A stretch of DNA of 64,000 nt from Macrocystis pyrifera (Eukaryota; Sar; Phaeophyceae; Laminariales; Laminariaceae). A program made the translations under genes and the position numbers. This document shows, one piece after another, positions 1-10,779 of this stretch; the stretch's first letter is position 1, and each line of letters starts with the position of its first letter. Where the stretch lies: positions 5,208,001 to 5,272,000 of the forward strand of contig JASSKH010000016.1 in assembly GCA_031763025.1 (NCBI GenBank), read 5' to 3'. The notes below the pieces were generated by a model. The model was not told the origin of the DNA. It saw only the letters and a list, made by a program, of their open reading frames with translations, and searched no databases.

Positions 1-408
1 AAATAGTACGGTACGTACCTGGTACCAAAACAGCAGCACAAGCACCAGGTACACCAGTTTTTATACTTCATGTGATGTGCGTACTAAAAAGTAGTAAAAG
101 TAGTAAAAGTAGTAAAAGTATAAACGAAAACAGCAGTTACTGCGCAGAGGAGGCTGTGACGCGGACAAATGACAGGGTTTCGGCAAAAAATGGATGAACT
201 CGCTCCGCCTGGGTGACCTTCACTGACTCCCACCCCCCCCCGCCCCTCCATCCCACGCCATGTCCTCGACCATGTCAAGCGTGGTTCTACGGCCAGCCTA
301 GCCTTCCTTCCAAGAGGGACCCCTTCGCAAACATTCAACCGCTTGGTTCCTTCGGGGTGTGCGAGAAAGAAAGAGAAAGAAAGAAACAAGAAAGAGCAAC
401 AAAATTCA
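1..408. other. No gene seen; microsatellite and CT/AG-rich tract
   Basis: Positions 86-122 hold a short tandem repeat of the type AAAGTAGT, 232-243 a C run, and 365-395 an AAAGAAAGAAAG tract. A minus-strand reading frame crosses the area and could be a continuation of the candidate exon at 625-706, because a pyrimidine-rich stretch ending in AG (about 355) would join it in phase. The translation has no recognisable domain, so it is not called as a gene. Confidence 0.4.
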
Positions 409-551
409 GCATGTCCGGAAATTTAAGGACCGTGTAATTATTAATAAGGATACCAAACGTTTATTACATTAAAGTACATTATTGTCTTAAATATAAGGAT
501 GGTATACATTATAATATTGATAGTACATGATCTTTACGTTCCCGGACATGC
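409..551. mobile_element. Small AT-rich inverted-repeat element
   Basis: The ends are inverted copies of each other: GCATGTCCGGAAATTTAA at the left and, read on the minus strand, GCATGTCCGGGAACGTAAA at the right. The interior is AT-rich and non-coding. No convincing target-site duplication is visible, so the family is not assigned. It interrupts whatever lay downstream of the candidate exon at 625-706. Confidence 0.45.
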
Positions 552-624
552 ACAACGAGTTCCTGCAGACAGCACAAAACCGTGCCGGTATGCAAGTAAG
601 TCTCTCTCTCTCTCTCTTTCTCAC

Positions 625-706
625 CAGGCTGTTTGAACCGCTGACGGAGGTACGAGAGCTCGTCAGCGTCCAGCGTAGCTCCCATCTTGGCTGTGTTCGG
701 CGCCAT
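625..706 (-). CDS. Candidate first exon of an unrecognised host gene
   Basis: Read on the minus strand, an ATG at 706-704 opens an 82-nt coding stretch (27 codons plus one base). It begins MAPNTAKMGATLDADELSYL and ends at a good splice donor (G|GTGAGA, GT at 624-623). A purine (GAGA) tract follows in the presumed intron. The residue mix is that of an ordinary soluble, acidic protein; no family is recognised. The following exon is uncertain: the small inverted-repeat element at 409-551 lies where it might be, and a possible continuation near 350 is only in phase, not otherwise supported. It could be a chance frame of good composition. Confidence 0.35.
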
Positions 707-964
707 GTTCGTGTCCGACTTACACCACCACACGTAGTAGCCGCTTCCTGCTTGCTGTGTGGGCTGTGCGGTGCAACACACCAACATCGTCGTAATCAGT
801 CTCCCATCTTTAATGAATATGATTCCATGATTTCGTATTTTGGTACCATGTACCTGTATTTTACGTTTAAAAAACTACCTGGTACCTGGTACGTACCTGG
901 TATTTTGGTATCATGTCAAATGTCAACCAATGAACGGAATGACAATTATTACGCGGCATAGTAA

Positions 965-1068
965 TATTGGACCAAATATTGATGGCAAAAATAGGTAAAT
1001 ACATCCCTGGTAGGTTTTTGTCTCTACCGTAGATCCTACCAGGTATTTACTATGGTCCCCCCTAATAG
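965..1068. mobile_element. MITE family 1, copy a (left tip lost)
   Basis: This copy contains the family core (GACCAAATATTG, then AAAATAGGTAAATA, then a right arm ending TATTTACTATGGTCCCCC). The left terminal arm is missing. It carries a TACCAGGTA insertion at 1037-1045 where other copies have a plain TA. Confidence 0.75.
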
Positions 1069-1537
1069 GACCTACATGCCTCCGTGCCTAGCTATTCACT
1101 GATCATAAACAAACCTGCTTGTTCGTGAACTATAATAGCCCGACGCTTTTATGACGCAAGAGAAAGTAAAAATATCATAAAATGTGGTGTGGGCGGGCAT
1201 GTGGGTATAAAATAATAAGCGGTATCCTTAAGGATACGATCATACAACACGTACATACCGGTACTACAGCCCAATTCATACACTCTCTCGAAGATATATA
1301 CATACCAGCCACCTGGTGCAGTAGCTGTGGGTTGTATCAACGAGTCAATGCGTACGTACTGCTTGTAAAATAACGTTTGGGGGGCTTGTGACGCATGCAT
1401 GCAACACGCATGCATGTATAGTTCGAAGTATATTATATGCACAGACAGGGGCATCAGCAGGCTGCATCCTACTCTCTCCTCGTGTACGAGTATGTTTAGC
1501 CGAAATTTGATTTCGTAAGGTTTTTCGGATCTTCCTA
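1069..1537. other. No gene seen between MITE copies
   Basis: Short frames occur on both strands but none shows coding character. The stretch lies between two MITE copies and holds no other repeat that I recognise. Confidence 0.4.
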
Positions 1538-1643
1538 TTAAGGGGGACCATAGTAAATAGGAGCTGCGGTACAGACAAAGATCTGTATATTTACCTATTT
1601 TTACTAACAATATTTGGTCCTATTTACTATGGCCCCGTAATAA
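1538..1643. mobile_element. MITE family 1, copy b
   Basis: The element has a left arm GGGGGACCATAGTAAATAGG and a right arm ending CCTATTTACTATGGCCCC, with TTTTTACTAACAATATTTGG inside. It is about 105 bp, non-coding and foldback in form. Confidence 0.8.
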
Positions 1644-1863
1644 TAGGGCTCCAGCACCTTTTTTTGTGTGTGACCACGGACTCCTTGATTTAACAGATGA
1701 GAGAAAACAACAACATCAGTGCGATCGCTCCTACAACATGTTACACCAGCAATGCACAATGCACGTATGATAAAATACCGGTACACTCGATCGATGTGAA
1801 CAGCCCGCAACCAGCTCATATTCGCTGACTGAGGTTGCTTCTTCCGCCGCGCGTCTTGGCCGT

Positions 1864-2874
1864 TTGACCGATGACCGCGCTATGCCCGTGTCATCTAACC
1901 TTGCCCACGACCGAACTTCGGCGATCGACTCCGCCGCCGCTACCGCCGCGAAAGAGCACACTGCCGACGTTCAACGGGCGTACAAACACCTGGGACTGAA
2001 GGATATTTCGCGCATTTCTGTCCTACCTTTTCCCTCCTTGATCGACCCTTGCGATGCCGCGCAACAACTCACTCGTTCGGTAAAGGCCCCCGCCTCTGAT
2101 ATTCTCATGATGTGCAACGATGGCAGCCATGAAGGCCTTAGTTCTACTATTTGGATCCCCGGTTGGGAGTACCCTCCTAAGAAATCCTTCGCGCGCGCCA
2201 TCGCGCCTGATAAGCCCACGACCGCCCCTCTCACTACCTTGATGGATGATTTTTTTGGACAGGTGTCGCGCGCCCTCGCAGCTGGATCGACGGGACCGGA
2301 GGCGTTCACGCTCCTCCTGAGGTTGCAGAGCAACCACTTCGACCGCACCAACACGGGGGCCAGCTACACCAAGTTGCATAATTTTGGCGTGTCTAACGGG
2401 ACCCCTTTTGGCGATTTTAGCCGCGCATTTCGAGGAGTGGTGTCGGCAGCGACGGGGACTGAGCGTGTTTTGGCACCGGGGGTGGAGGTAGTTTTGGAGG
2501 TAGTTCGGATGGCAGTGAACGAGCAGTACCCCAGCTTGACGCCCACGCTGCACCCGGGAGTTTTGGCTACGGTATCGAGGCCGTTCGGCACTTTGGACGC
2601 CGTGTGGTTGGCTTTCGAGACTCTCGCGAATAATAAGACACCTGCCGTCAACGGCGAAAAATATTTTTCTTTGCCTGCCTCTTCGACGCGTGTGCGGTCA
2701 TCCGCCCGTCGGGGCCCCGGCCCGCCAATAATGGTCGGTCGCGGCCAGGGCCGAACGCTTCCCCAGTCGTCTTCTTGGCAGACGGGATCGCGCAATAATC
2801 CGCTTGTGATGAATGTCAACAAATCCATCCCTGACTGCCTCGACCCGTGGCTTGACACCTCTTCCAACTGCTGA
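1864..2874 (+). pseudogene. gag-like protein (matrix/capsid part), Ty3/gypsy
   Basis: This is a 336-residue open frame at the 5' side of the element. It would supply the structural protein that packages element RNA in cytoplasmic particles. No catalytic motif is expected. The call rests on position and on the zinc knuckle that follows in the same frame after a single TGA at 2872-2874. The C-terminal third is basic and Gly/Arg/Ser-rich, as in nucleic-acid-binding gag ends. I would not recognise it as gag by sequence alone. The first ATG at 1864 is taken; another in-frame Met lies seven codons later. Confidence 0.7.
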
Positions 2875-3516
2875 CCCCTTGAAGAACACCACCATGCTGA
2901 AGTTCACGCCGTTTGCATGTCCATCCAGACCGAGGACCCCCCCCTCTGGAGCGGCCTACTTTCATCGTCCGCTCGCGCAGCCGCCCTCAGCGAAAACCGA
3001 GGGCACTGTTTAAACTGCCACGAAGACACACACTCTATCCGACAGTGTAGACACCCCTTTCTAAATCTTAGTGGTATCTTAAACCCCGACCTCGGAACGC
3101 TCGGCGACGACGGCGAGGCGTTCCGTCGTTGGCAAGAACGCATGATCAGACACCGCCGCCAGAACAATTCACGACCGAACAAACACAACCAGAAGAAAAA
3201 CAGGCGTCGTCCCGGCCACTCGCGTGGGCAACATCACGGCCAGGGTCAGCAAAACAAGCAAGGTGACGGCTACAACACACACGCGGCACGAGGACACCAG
3301 CAGTCGAACTCCGATCATCACGGTGGTGGTTCGACCGCCCCTACCTCTTCCGTCCCGGCTCCCGTCTCGGGGGTTCGCTACGGTGCCTCGCATAACTCGG
3401 CGGAAACCCGAATGGGCGCCAGCCAGGCACCTTCCGCGCCGGCAACTGACAGGTCGACGGCGGTTCGGCTCCTCCTGCCCGCCCGCTGCCGGCATTGCCG
3501 GGAGAAAAAACATTGA
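2875..3516 (+). pseudogene. Nucleocapsid-like region with CCHC zinc knuckle
   Basis: In the same frame as gag, after the TGA at 2872-2874, the translation contains CLNCHEDTHSIRQC. This is an exact C-X2-C-X4-H-X4-C knuckle, the RNA-binding signature of retroelement nucleocapsids. A long basic tail rich in Arg, His, Asn and Gln follows (about residues 85-140 after the stop), then a Pro/Ala/Ser-rich stretch to a TGA at 3514-3516. The single stop between capsid and knuckle is most simply a mutation. Programmed readthrough is possible but nothing specific supports it. Confidence 0.8.
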
Positions 3517-4803
3517 TTTCACAAGATGATTGCGTCCCAGGCTCGCACTCAGCGTCGACCTACTCCGCTCCCGCCCCGCGCGTTACTCCGTACGTCGGAC
3601 CGACGCAGCGACTCAGCTCTACTGCTTTCTCCGGGGAGCCCCCGGGCGCCTTCCCCGACGTCGGGAGCCCGCGCCTCAAACGCCGCTCCCCTCAACCTGG
3701 GCACGAGAGCAGGCGCGATAAACGCCTCTCTCCCGAACCACGCACCGCGTAGCACGACGAGTGTCGCGCCGTCGCGTCGTTTTTTTTCAGCGAGGGTGTC
3801 TCCCTCCTACACCTCCCGGCCATGCGGTGGCGGTCGGTTTGAGGTGCGGGAAGGCAAACACCGAAACCCCGAGATCTCGGTTGAAGCTCGACTCGGCGTT
3901 TCCTCGCAATAACGGTTGCCGCTCCACCCTTTTTCCTATCAAGGAGGAGTCGACAAGATTAACTACCTCGTCCCCCTTCCCCACCAGGTCTACAGGACGG
4001 AAGCCCTCTCCGGCGGAACCTTTGTTGCCCCCCACCCGAGCACCGTTCTTGAAGACATCTACAGGGTCTGCAGGCCCTCTTTCGTCTTCGCGCACGCCAC
4101 TCCACGTGCGCAGCGCTCTTTCGACTCCAGTGGAACAGGAGAAACCTGGCACTGTCCGTCGAGCCAGTGGTGACTCCACGGCCTCCGGTCAGATCAACCG
4201 GACAGCATACCCGTTAAAATTCGGAAGAACCGCAGCTCTCGTCAAGCAGAACGGGCTAAGAGCCCCCTGCCCCCTTTGGTCCAGGACAGAGATCATCGGG
4301 CGCAGCAAGAGAACCTTCTGGCGATTTTTTGCCTACGGGCAATGGTGACACAGAGCCAGTATACGTGGAACCGGACTCGTCTCGTGCACCAGGGGCTCAG
4401 TGTTCTCAGAGAAGCACACTCCCCCCCCCACACGCCGCAACTGCGGCCACCGACGACTCGACACCGTCGGTCTTTGACCCTACTCTCGAGTATTCAACGG
4501 AGCGAGTGGTACTGTTCTGGCAGCCCCCCTCTTATTTTTCGCAGTGGTCCCCCTCGTCTTTTGGCACCGACATGTGTCATATTCCTGCGCGGAGCAGTAC
4601 ATGATGGCTGAAAAGGCTCGCCTTTTTCAGGACCACGGCACAGCGGAGGGGATTATGGCCCCGCCAGACCCACGCGAGCACAAACGCCTCTGTCGAGGCG
4701 TGCATACTTCGACTGCGCTATCTGAGACCGTGTTCCGGAAGACGCCGTCCTTGCCGGTATTTTTGCCAAATTCTCGCAGAACCCGCTCATAAAGCAGCAC
4801 CTA
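3517..4803 (+). pseudogene. Low-complexity linker between gag and protease
   Basis: The stretch is GC-rich and translates in all plus frames to Pro/Arg/Ser-rich sequence without domains. Open pieces of the gag frame (3526-3912, 3916-4173) are broken by stops. It sits where gypsy elements carry the gag-pol junction, so it is probably decayed linker. Confidence 0.5.
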
Positions 4804-5620
4804 TTGAGCACTGGCACCAAGTTTTTGGCTGAAGCCAGCCCTTTTGATGCCGTGTGGGGCATCGGTCTCCGGGCAGACGACCCCGAAGCTCACGACCCCT
4901 CTCGGTGGCGTTGGAAAAAAAAAATCCTCGGTAAAGCTCTTTCCACCGTTCGCGACACCCTCAGCTCAAGTGAGGCCGGGTTGGCACACCTCGCCTGCTC
5001 CCATCAATTCTGCACCCCAACCAGGACTGACAGAATTCATGAGATTGCACCAGCGCCGCCCCGCCATTTGGCCGAGGCCCGCGCTTGTCCAGGTCCTCCT
5101 TTGGAGCTTTCGACCTATTTTTCTGACGCGCCGGTTGATCACAGTCCCGGGGTTTGGACTGTCGCACCTAGTGTCGACCCCTCCCTCGCGCTGCCAGAAC
5201 ACGGCCCCTGCCTCGTCGGGGGCACCATTACCCTCGATGACGCCTCTTTTACAACCAAAATCGCGATTCACAGTGGAGCTGGTGTTCTTGCAGCTTTTGG
5301 TTGCGTGGCGCTGCTTGACACTGGCTCCCCGCAGACTTTCATCCGACGAGATGTTTTGGATCGCATGCACTCGGTTGGTGCGGCATCCCTCGCGTGCTAG
5401 CAGAAAGGCGCCCCTCGTTCTTGGGGGGGGGTTGGCGAATCGGCCCCTCTGGAGACTTCGACGAGTGTGCGCCTGAGCGTCCAATTTTTTCGGGAAAATG
5501 AGCCTACTTGCTCCCTCGCAGTTTGGGCCTGCGTGGTTCCCCCCTCAGTGATGCCGCATGCTGTACTATTGGGACGTGACAGCTGGATGCGTTTTAATAG
5601 CCGCTCCTACCGCTCTCTGC
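4804..5620 (+). pseudogene. Retropepsin-like aspartic protease
   Basis: The translation contains CVALLDTGSPQTFIRRDVLD; the catalytic Asp is encoded at 5317-5319 in a DTG(S) motif, the hallmark of retroviral-type aspartic proteases that cut the polyprotein. A stop at 5398-5400 interrupts it. Further on in the same frame, HAVLLGRDSWMRF (around 5552-5590) matches the conserved C-terminal ILGRDFL-type motif of this fold. Both halves of the active domain are thus recognisable in a broken reading frame. The region before the DTGS codes for about 170 residues without a recognised domain. Confidence 0.8.
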
Positions 5621-6055
5621 CACCTCGGCCGTCTGATCAACGCATTTTTGGTGAGCTGGAGTTAGTTCACCACGCCCCCGACAGGCATGTCCGTGTACGC
5701 CATCGACCCCGCCGCTTCTTGGGGGGGGGGGTGGAGACTTCCATCTACGCTACGAGGGCGCGGCAGGCGTCACCCTGTCCGACGATCCTCGACTGCTTGG
5801 TGTTAACTTGGTTCGAAGCGATGGCTCCCCGGCCCTCACTGGGCACTACTTGGTCGACATGATGCCCCAGCCCGACCTACCCTCGGTCGAGGAGCACTTC
5901 GTCTCCTCCGGACGACAGGCTCTTCCCCTCAATGGAGTGGCGGCTCTCGAGCCGGGGGATATCCTCGGTGTCGCCCACGCCCCACTGCTGATCGTCCCGC
6001 TGGACGTTGTGCAGCAGGACAACCGAGCCCCAGCCCTCCCTCCGGACTAGGTGAG

Positions 6056-6985
6056 GTGTGTCCGGTCTCAGCAGTTACTGCTCCCCCCCTCGCAGCTCCA
6101 GCCTCGCCCTCGCCTGCACAGCTTGAGCGTTTGACCTCAGAACAGCGCGCTTCGTTCCTGCGCGTCTCGGTACGCTTGCCGTCACATCTGCGGGAGGTGG
6201 CTTTTGACCTCCACGGCACAAGCTGGACCCCTGGGGTCATCGAACAGCTGGGGGACGTTCTCTGCGAATTTCCTGACGTTTTCTCGAAGTCCAAGTCTGA
6301 TTTTGGTTCCTGCTCGTTGATGCCTTTCGTGATCTCGGTCCCGGAAGGAAGCGCTCCTGTCACGTCCAGCCGTACCGCATCAACCCCATCCTGGCCAAGG
6401 AAGTGGAGGCCACCTTGGACCACCTTGGATCAGTACCTAGCGGCAGGTCTGATCCAGCACTCGACTTCCCCGTACTCGAGCCCGCTGGTGGTCATCCCGA
6501 AGAAGTCTGGAGAGGTTCGGATCACTGTGGACTACAAAAAACTCAACCAGATCAGCAACCTCAGCCAGCTGCCTATTCCTCGTGTGGACTAAGTCCTCGA
6601 CTCCCTGGGGAAGGGACGGGTGTTTTCCCTCTTCGATTTGGTCTCCTCGTTCCACCAGATTACCGCACCCAAGGACACCGTCCCTCTCACGGCGTTGTGC
6701 ACTCCCACGGGCCTTTACGAGTGGCTCGTCATGCCCCAAGGCAGCAGTGCTTCGCCCGGCTGGTTCGTCAAAGTGATTAACGAAGTCATTAAAGGCCTGG
6801 CACAAGCGGCGGCCTACCTTGATGATGTGATCGTTTTCGACTCTGACCCGACGGCCCACGTCAGGATGATACGAGCCCTCTTCGAACGCCTGCGCAAACA
6901 CAGCCTCAAGCTCTCCCCGTCGAAGGTTCGCCTCGGCGCCACGGACGCCAATTTTCTGGGCCACTCCATTTCGCCCGCGGGTTAA
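6056..6985 (+). pseudogene. Ty3/gypsy reverse transcriptase, fingers and palm
   Basis: This would copy element RNA into DNA. The translation shows SSPLVVIPKKSGEVRITVDY, then KLNQISNLSQLPIPRVD, a TAA at 6590-6592, then FSLFDLVSSFHQI and the active site YLDDV (YLDD at 6815-6826), followed by LSPSKVRLGATDANFLGHSI. Order and spacing match gypsy reverse transcriptases, and the two catalytic Asp residues are intact. At about 6982 a one-base loss shifts the frame in the conserved GHxIS..GxxPN motif. The N-terminal part (6056-6400) fits the usual protease-RT connector. Confidence 0.92.
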
Positions 6986-7195
6986 GCCCTAATGCGGAGA
7001 AAGTTTCGGCTTTGATGAAAATGCCCATGCCCAAGAACCTCAAGCAGATTCGCGCCCTGATGGGTGGCGTATGATATTATCGCAAATTCCTGCCCGATCT
7101 GTCTAAACGGATACGTCCTCTCACCGCCCTTCTCCGGAAGGGGGTCAAGTACGTCTTCACGCCGGATATGGAAGTTATCGTCCGTCAGATTCCGT
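6986..7195 (+). pseudogene. RT thumb/connection segment after frameshift
   Basis: After the one-base loss, the shifted frame reads SPNAEKVSALMKMPMPKNLK, then a segment with YYRKFLPDLSKRIRPLTALL. This is the conserved connection found between gypsy reverse transcriptase and RNase H. A TGA interrupts it at 7070-7072, where the family usually has Gly, Cys or Trp. Recognition of the family is strong despite the breaks. Confidence 0.85.
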
Positions 7196-8039
7196 CGTGA
7201 GCACTGCTCCGGCCGCGTCTTCCCTTTCAGGCCAGGGCTCTGCAGAAGCCCCCGCTGCAGCAACGATTGTCGCCCAGCACGCTCCTCCCCCGACGAGCAC
7301 TTTGTAGGGAAACGATTCCGCTGTGATCACTGGTCCGGCCGCGTCTACCCCATCGCCGCCTGGCAACCCGGCGCCTGTGAACGTTCTGCCGTCTTCAGGT
7401 CGCATCTCAACTCGGACGCGCCGACGAACAGCCGCCGCCGCTGGCACCGTGCCGCCTGCTGTTGATTATGGCTTCGGGCCCGGCGGAGCCCCTAGACCAT
7501 CAGCCCGGCGTGCTATCACCCCGCCGCGAGCCCCACGGCCGCCACCGCCCGCACCCGTCGTTTTGGCCCCGACTCCAGCCGCCTCGTCCGTCCCGACGGT
7601 ACCCATCCCGTCCGACCGCGACCGCGCCGAGCCCGTGGGAACTCCTCTTATACGGCTTCTGCCGCCAACTGACGCACCTCTCGTCACCTCGACCGACTTG
7701 GACGCCCTCGGCGCAGCTGCCAAATTTCAGTTCGGTGATTCCGCAGCGCGCTATTCGCACGCCGACTAGGCTCGGGAACAACAGGCTGAGCCCGCGTGCA
7801 ACGCTGCCATGCGCTACATAGCCCTTGGCCAGCCGGAAGTTTTGCCAGACGACTTTTTGTCGGGTTTCCCTTCCCACCAGCGCCCTCCCTTTTCGGAGGT
7901 TCAGGAGCTGGCCAAAAAAGGCCGCTTGCACACCACCGACGCGGGCATCGTTCTACTTGTCCGACAGCCGCCCCCCCCCCCTGCATCCGCAACGCCCGGT
8001 GGGTCGTACGGCCTGTTTATTGAACGACGAGCCTATTCG
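7196..8039 (+). pseudogene. Degenerate region in place of RNase H
   Basis: RNase H should lie here, but no DEDD-type motif set is recognisable in any plus frame. What is seen is GC-rich, Pro/Ala/Arg-rich translation in several overlapping frames. Deletion or heavy decay of the domain is the likely reading. Non-coding filler from another repeat is also possible. Confidence 0.45.
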
Positions 8040-9025
8040 CATTTTATGTTCCGCTGCTCATGCGCCCCTGGGTCATGCAGGCTTGCCATTCCACGGCTTC
8101 CTGCCACCTAGGAACCGCGCGCACCCTACGCATGCTCAAACGTTTCTACTGGTAGATCGGTGTGAGCATCTGCACCCGGTGGTGGTTTCGCAACTGCTTA
8201 AAGTGCCAAGCACGGAAAACATCGCGGCAGACGGTCTGGTGGCCCTCCGTCACGTTGCCCTTGCCAGAAGGGCCCGGCATCGCCGTCAGGATCGACTGTT
8301 TCGGCCCTCTCCCGGTGATGCCTCGAGGTATTACCTACATCTTGCCTTTCACTGATCGTTTCAGCCGCCGAGCCGACATGTACGCCGTCACAGCGGCAGA
8401 GTTCGCCGCTGAGGGCACGGCTAACATTCTCATCAACCGGTATATCCCTCTTTCGGGGTGCCCGCGCAGCATCCTCTCGGACAACGGCCGCCAGTTCTGC
8501 TCCAAGCTTTCGCACGCCGTATATCAACTTCTCGGGGTTCGAAAAATCGCCGCAAGCTCCTACCACCCAAACGGCAACGGTGGGGTGGAACGTGTAAACC
8601 ACACGATGGTCCAGATGCTGGCAATGGTCGTCAACGAGCTCCAAAACAACTGGGATGAACAGCTCCCTCACGTCGAATTTGCGTACAACAACTCCGTCAG
8701 TGCCGCCACGGCTCCCAACGAGGTATACATGGGTCGGCTGCCACGCCTCCCTCTCACGATTTTCGAGCGTGCTGGAGTCGCCGGCCACCAGAGCTTGGCC
8801 CGCGACCACCTCGCCTGCTGCGACTTGGCGACAGACCGCCAGCAGCGCGCGTACGATATCGTTCGCGAACACCACGCCCTCACTGTTGCTCGCATGAACC
8901 GCCGCAACTCCGCCCTCTCCGACGCTCTGCGTCCGGTCCCCAAATTTGATGTTGGCGGTTGGGTGCGGGTGTACAATACGGCGGCCACCATCCGCCAGGG
9001 CGCGAAACCAGACACGGACGCCTAG
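8040..9025 (+). pseudogene. Retroviral-type integrase (DDE) of the gypsy element
   Basis: It would insert the element DNA into chromosomes. A zinc-binding HHCC-like start is suggested by HAPLGHAG near 8056 and CLKC near 8204, though in different frames. The catalytic core is largely open. The first Asp (IDCFGPL) is at 8294-8296, the second (LSDNGRQF) at 8480-8482 and the Glu (GGVERVNHT) at 8588-8590, giving the expected D-35-E spacing. YHPNGNGGVERVNH and FAYNNSVSAAT are family-typical. A TAG at 9023-9025 ends the frame, but the same frame continues with recognisable integrase C-terminal sequence. Confidence 0.92.
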
Positions 9026-9622
9026 GTCCTCAAGATCAAGCTCTCACTCAACTGGACGAGCCCCTACAAAGTTCTCGCAGTTGGCCCCTGCTCCTCAGCG
9101 GACACCCCGGATGGATCTCCTCTCGGAGCAAAGCTCCTGTATTTGGATCTTCCTTCCGATATACTCGGCGCTGAGGCTCTCCGGCGCGTATCTGTTCAAC
9201 GCTGCAAGCCCTGTGCCAACCCCCACGACCGTGGCGACATGCCGAAGTATTTGCGGGCGGGGTTGACGCAATACGTGCTCAACAATTTCTCCAAGAAATC
9301 CCCCCCGTACCACGTCACCGAGGACGACGTTTCGACCCCTCTTGAACGACTCGAAATGGAAAAGGTTACTGGACATCAATCGGTTAGAGGTCGAGGTGGC
9401 GTCATCGCGGTGATGTACGAGACGCACTGGACAGGACTATCCCGGCCATCCTGGGAACGGGAAATGGACCTTCAGCTTTCTCGCCACGCAATTTTGCGCT
9501 ACTGGGCCTGCATCCCGAACCAGCACCGCCAAACCAACCGCCTGTACCGCCGAATGAGAATTGGCGCGGCACAACGGGAGCTTTCTCGGAGTAACGGCGA
9601 GCGGTTTCTGGCACCCGACTAA
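9026..9622 (+). pseudogene. Integrase C-terminus with chromodomain-like tail
   Basis: In the integrase frame beyond the TAG, the translation runs SLNWTSPYKVLAV, the usual GPYKV-type C-terminal motif. It then reaches ETHWTGLSRPSWEREMDLQL followed by AILRYW (about 9420-9510). The pattern HW.G....SWE...L......YW is that of the chromodomain at the end of chromovirus integrases, thought to steer insertion toward marked chromatin. A TAA ends the frame at 9620-9622. The chromodomain call rests on the spaced aromatic and Trp-Glu residues and needs a profile search. Confidence 0.65.
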
Positions 9623-9880
9623 AGCTGCGTATCGCACGCCGATTGGCTCCGCCGATACAGGAATACTGTGCTTCCCAACGGGGCCCACTTTTGGTACAAG
9701 GGCGACGACGGTCTGTGGTGGCTCGGGAAAATCAGCGCAACTACACCAACGGATGGAGTACATTTGGTTCGGTTTTTGGACGACCCGGGACCAATCAAGC
9801 TTCCTCTTCTCCGGCGCGCTACACGATTCGACGAGAGATGTACGAGGTTCTTGGTGTCTGCAAATTCACTTGGCTAGCGC
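9623..9880 (+). pseudogene. Second Trp-rich C-terminal domain, Tudor-like
   Basis: Still in the pol frame after the TAA at 9620-9622, the sequence reads PNGAHFWYKGDDGLWWLGKI and then TDGVHLVRFLDDPGPIKLPL (9671-9810). Closely spaced aromatics followed by a V.V.FLDDPGP strand are reminiscent of Tudor/PWWP-type barrel domains that read modified histones. No such domain is standard in gypsy elements, so this may be an added chromatin-reader module. The family assignment is inference; the coding character in the same frame is seen directly. Confidence 0.45.
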
Positions 9881-9944
9881 GTTTGCACGGGGGGTCCAGC
9901 GTAGCGTAGATGAATCTCGAGGCGCCGCCGTGGATAGCTGATTT

Positions 9945-10498
9945 TTGCTTGTTGACTGCACTCGATATATTTTTTTTTTGTCGTTTTCCTGGACTTTAGC
10001 AGTTTTTTTTTGTTCTGCTCGATGTGTTTCTGGTTTGTTTTCTTTTTTCTTTTTTTTTTGGGCTAGGTTGGGGATGTGTTTTTGCTTCTATCTCCCCCGC
10101 TCAGTGTCGGGTCTGGTCTGGGTAATCGGCCGCTCACTTGCGGCCCAGGACGCGTTTTCAGAGTTGTGGGCTGGGTTTAGGTGGTTCTTGCCGTCTTCCG
10201 TGTTATTTTTCTTTGCGTTTCCGTATTCACTTTTCGCTTTTCCATGCATCTTCCTCGCCTTCCCCCCCCGTGCGGGTGGCATGGCGATGGCTTTCATTGA
10301 CGATTTCTTCCTGCCCCTTAAGGCTAGGTCTTCCCTTTTTTTTTTTTACGTACTTTGCCGGCTTCGTTGCCTCGCCGTCCAGAGGTGTGGGAGTGGGTTT
10401 TGAGGAGCCGCATCTTCGACTCGTGTTCTAGTTCGTGGAATCGGGGTTTCCATGAATTTCCCATAATTCTGCATATACGGCTCATCAGAGTGGGCTAG
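9945..10498 (+). other. 3' non-coding region of the gypsy element
   Basis: T-rich stretches (9968-10060, 10330-10350) alternate with GC-rich sequence. Positions 10275-10498 are repeated at 11991-12210 in front of a second LTR, which shows they belong to the element. The last bases before the LTR (CAGAGTGGGCTAG) are the probable polypurine priming site. Confidence 0.75.
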
Positions 10499-10779
10499 TG
10501 TTATGATATTGCTTTGCATGAGGATTGAAAGCCCGGCAATTCCCTGGGTTCAGCCACTAGGAACGTATTCGTAGTGCTTGGAAGGCGTATCTTAGGTGGA
10601 AAACCAGGGGTTTTCCAGAGACGCTCGAGCTTGGTCTCAGTCTCCGCGTGCACCAAAGGAATAAAAATGCTCTTCTTCTATAGCTAAGCAAGCAACACAC
10701 GTGAATACCAACGAGTACCGACGTAATAGGCAGGCCTGTCCAGGGATGCAAAGTGCCCCGCATGCATGACATCATACCA
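10499..10779 (+). repeat. 3' LTR of the gypsy element
   Basis: It starts TGTTATGATATTG and matches LTR copies at 12211-12484 and 13043-13320 along its length. An AATAAA at 10660-10665 is in the position of the polyadenylation signal. The last bases (near ATCATACCA) are mutated relative to the TAACA end of the other copies, so the right limit is approximate. Confidence 0.85.

Larger units (their letters stand above)
1830..10779 (+). mobile_element. Decayed Ty3/gypsy (chromovirus-like) retrotransposon
   Basis: The domain order is gag, CCHC knuckle, aspartic protease, reverse transcriptase, (lost) RNase H, integrase, then chromodomain-like tail, which is the Ty3/gypsy order (Ty1/copia has integrase before reverse transcriptase). 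A 3' LTR lies at 10499-10779, preceded by a purine-rich stretch (CAGAGTGGG). No matching 5' LTR is found upstream of gag, so the copy is 5'-truncated or its left end was replaced; the left limit is approximate. Several in-frame stops and at least one frameshift show it is inactive. Its GC-rich, codon-biased body contrasts with the AT-rich surroundings. The 3' non-coding part has many T runs. Confidence 0.9.

Noticed and set aside
1..1830. A 5' LTR for the gypsy element
   Set aside because: No stretch matches the LTR sequence of 10499, 12211 or 13043, and no TGTTATGA...TAACA pair is present before gag.
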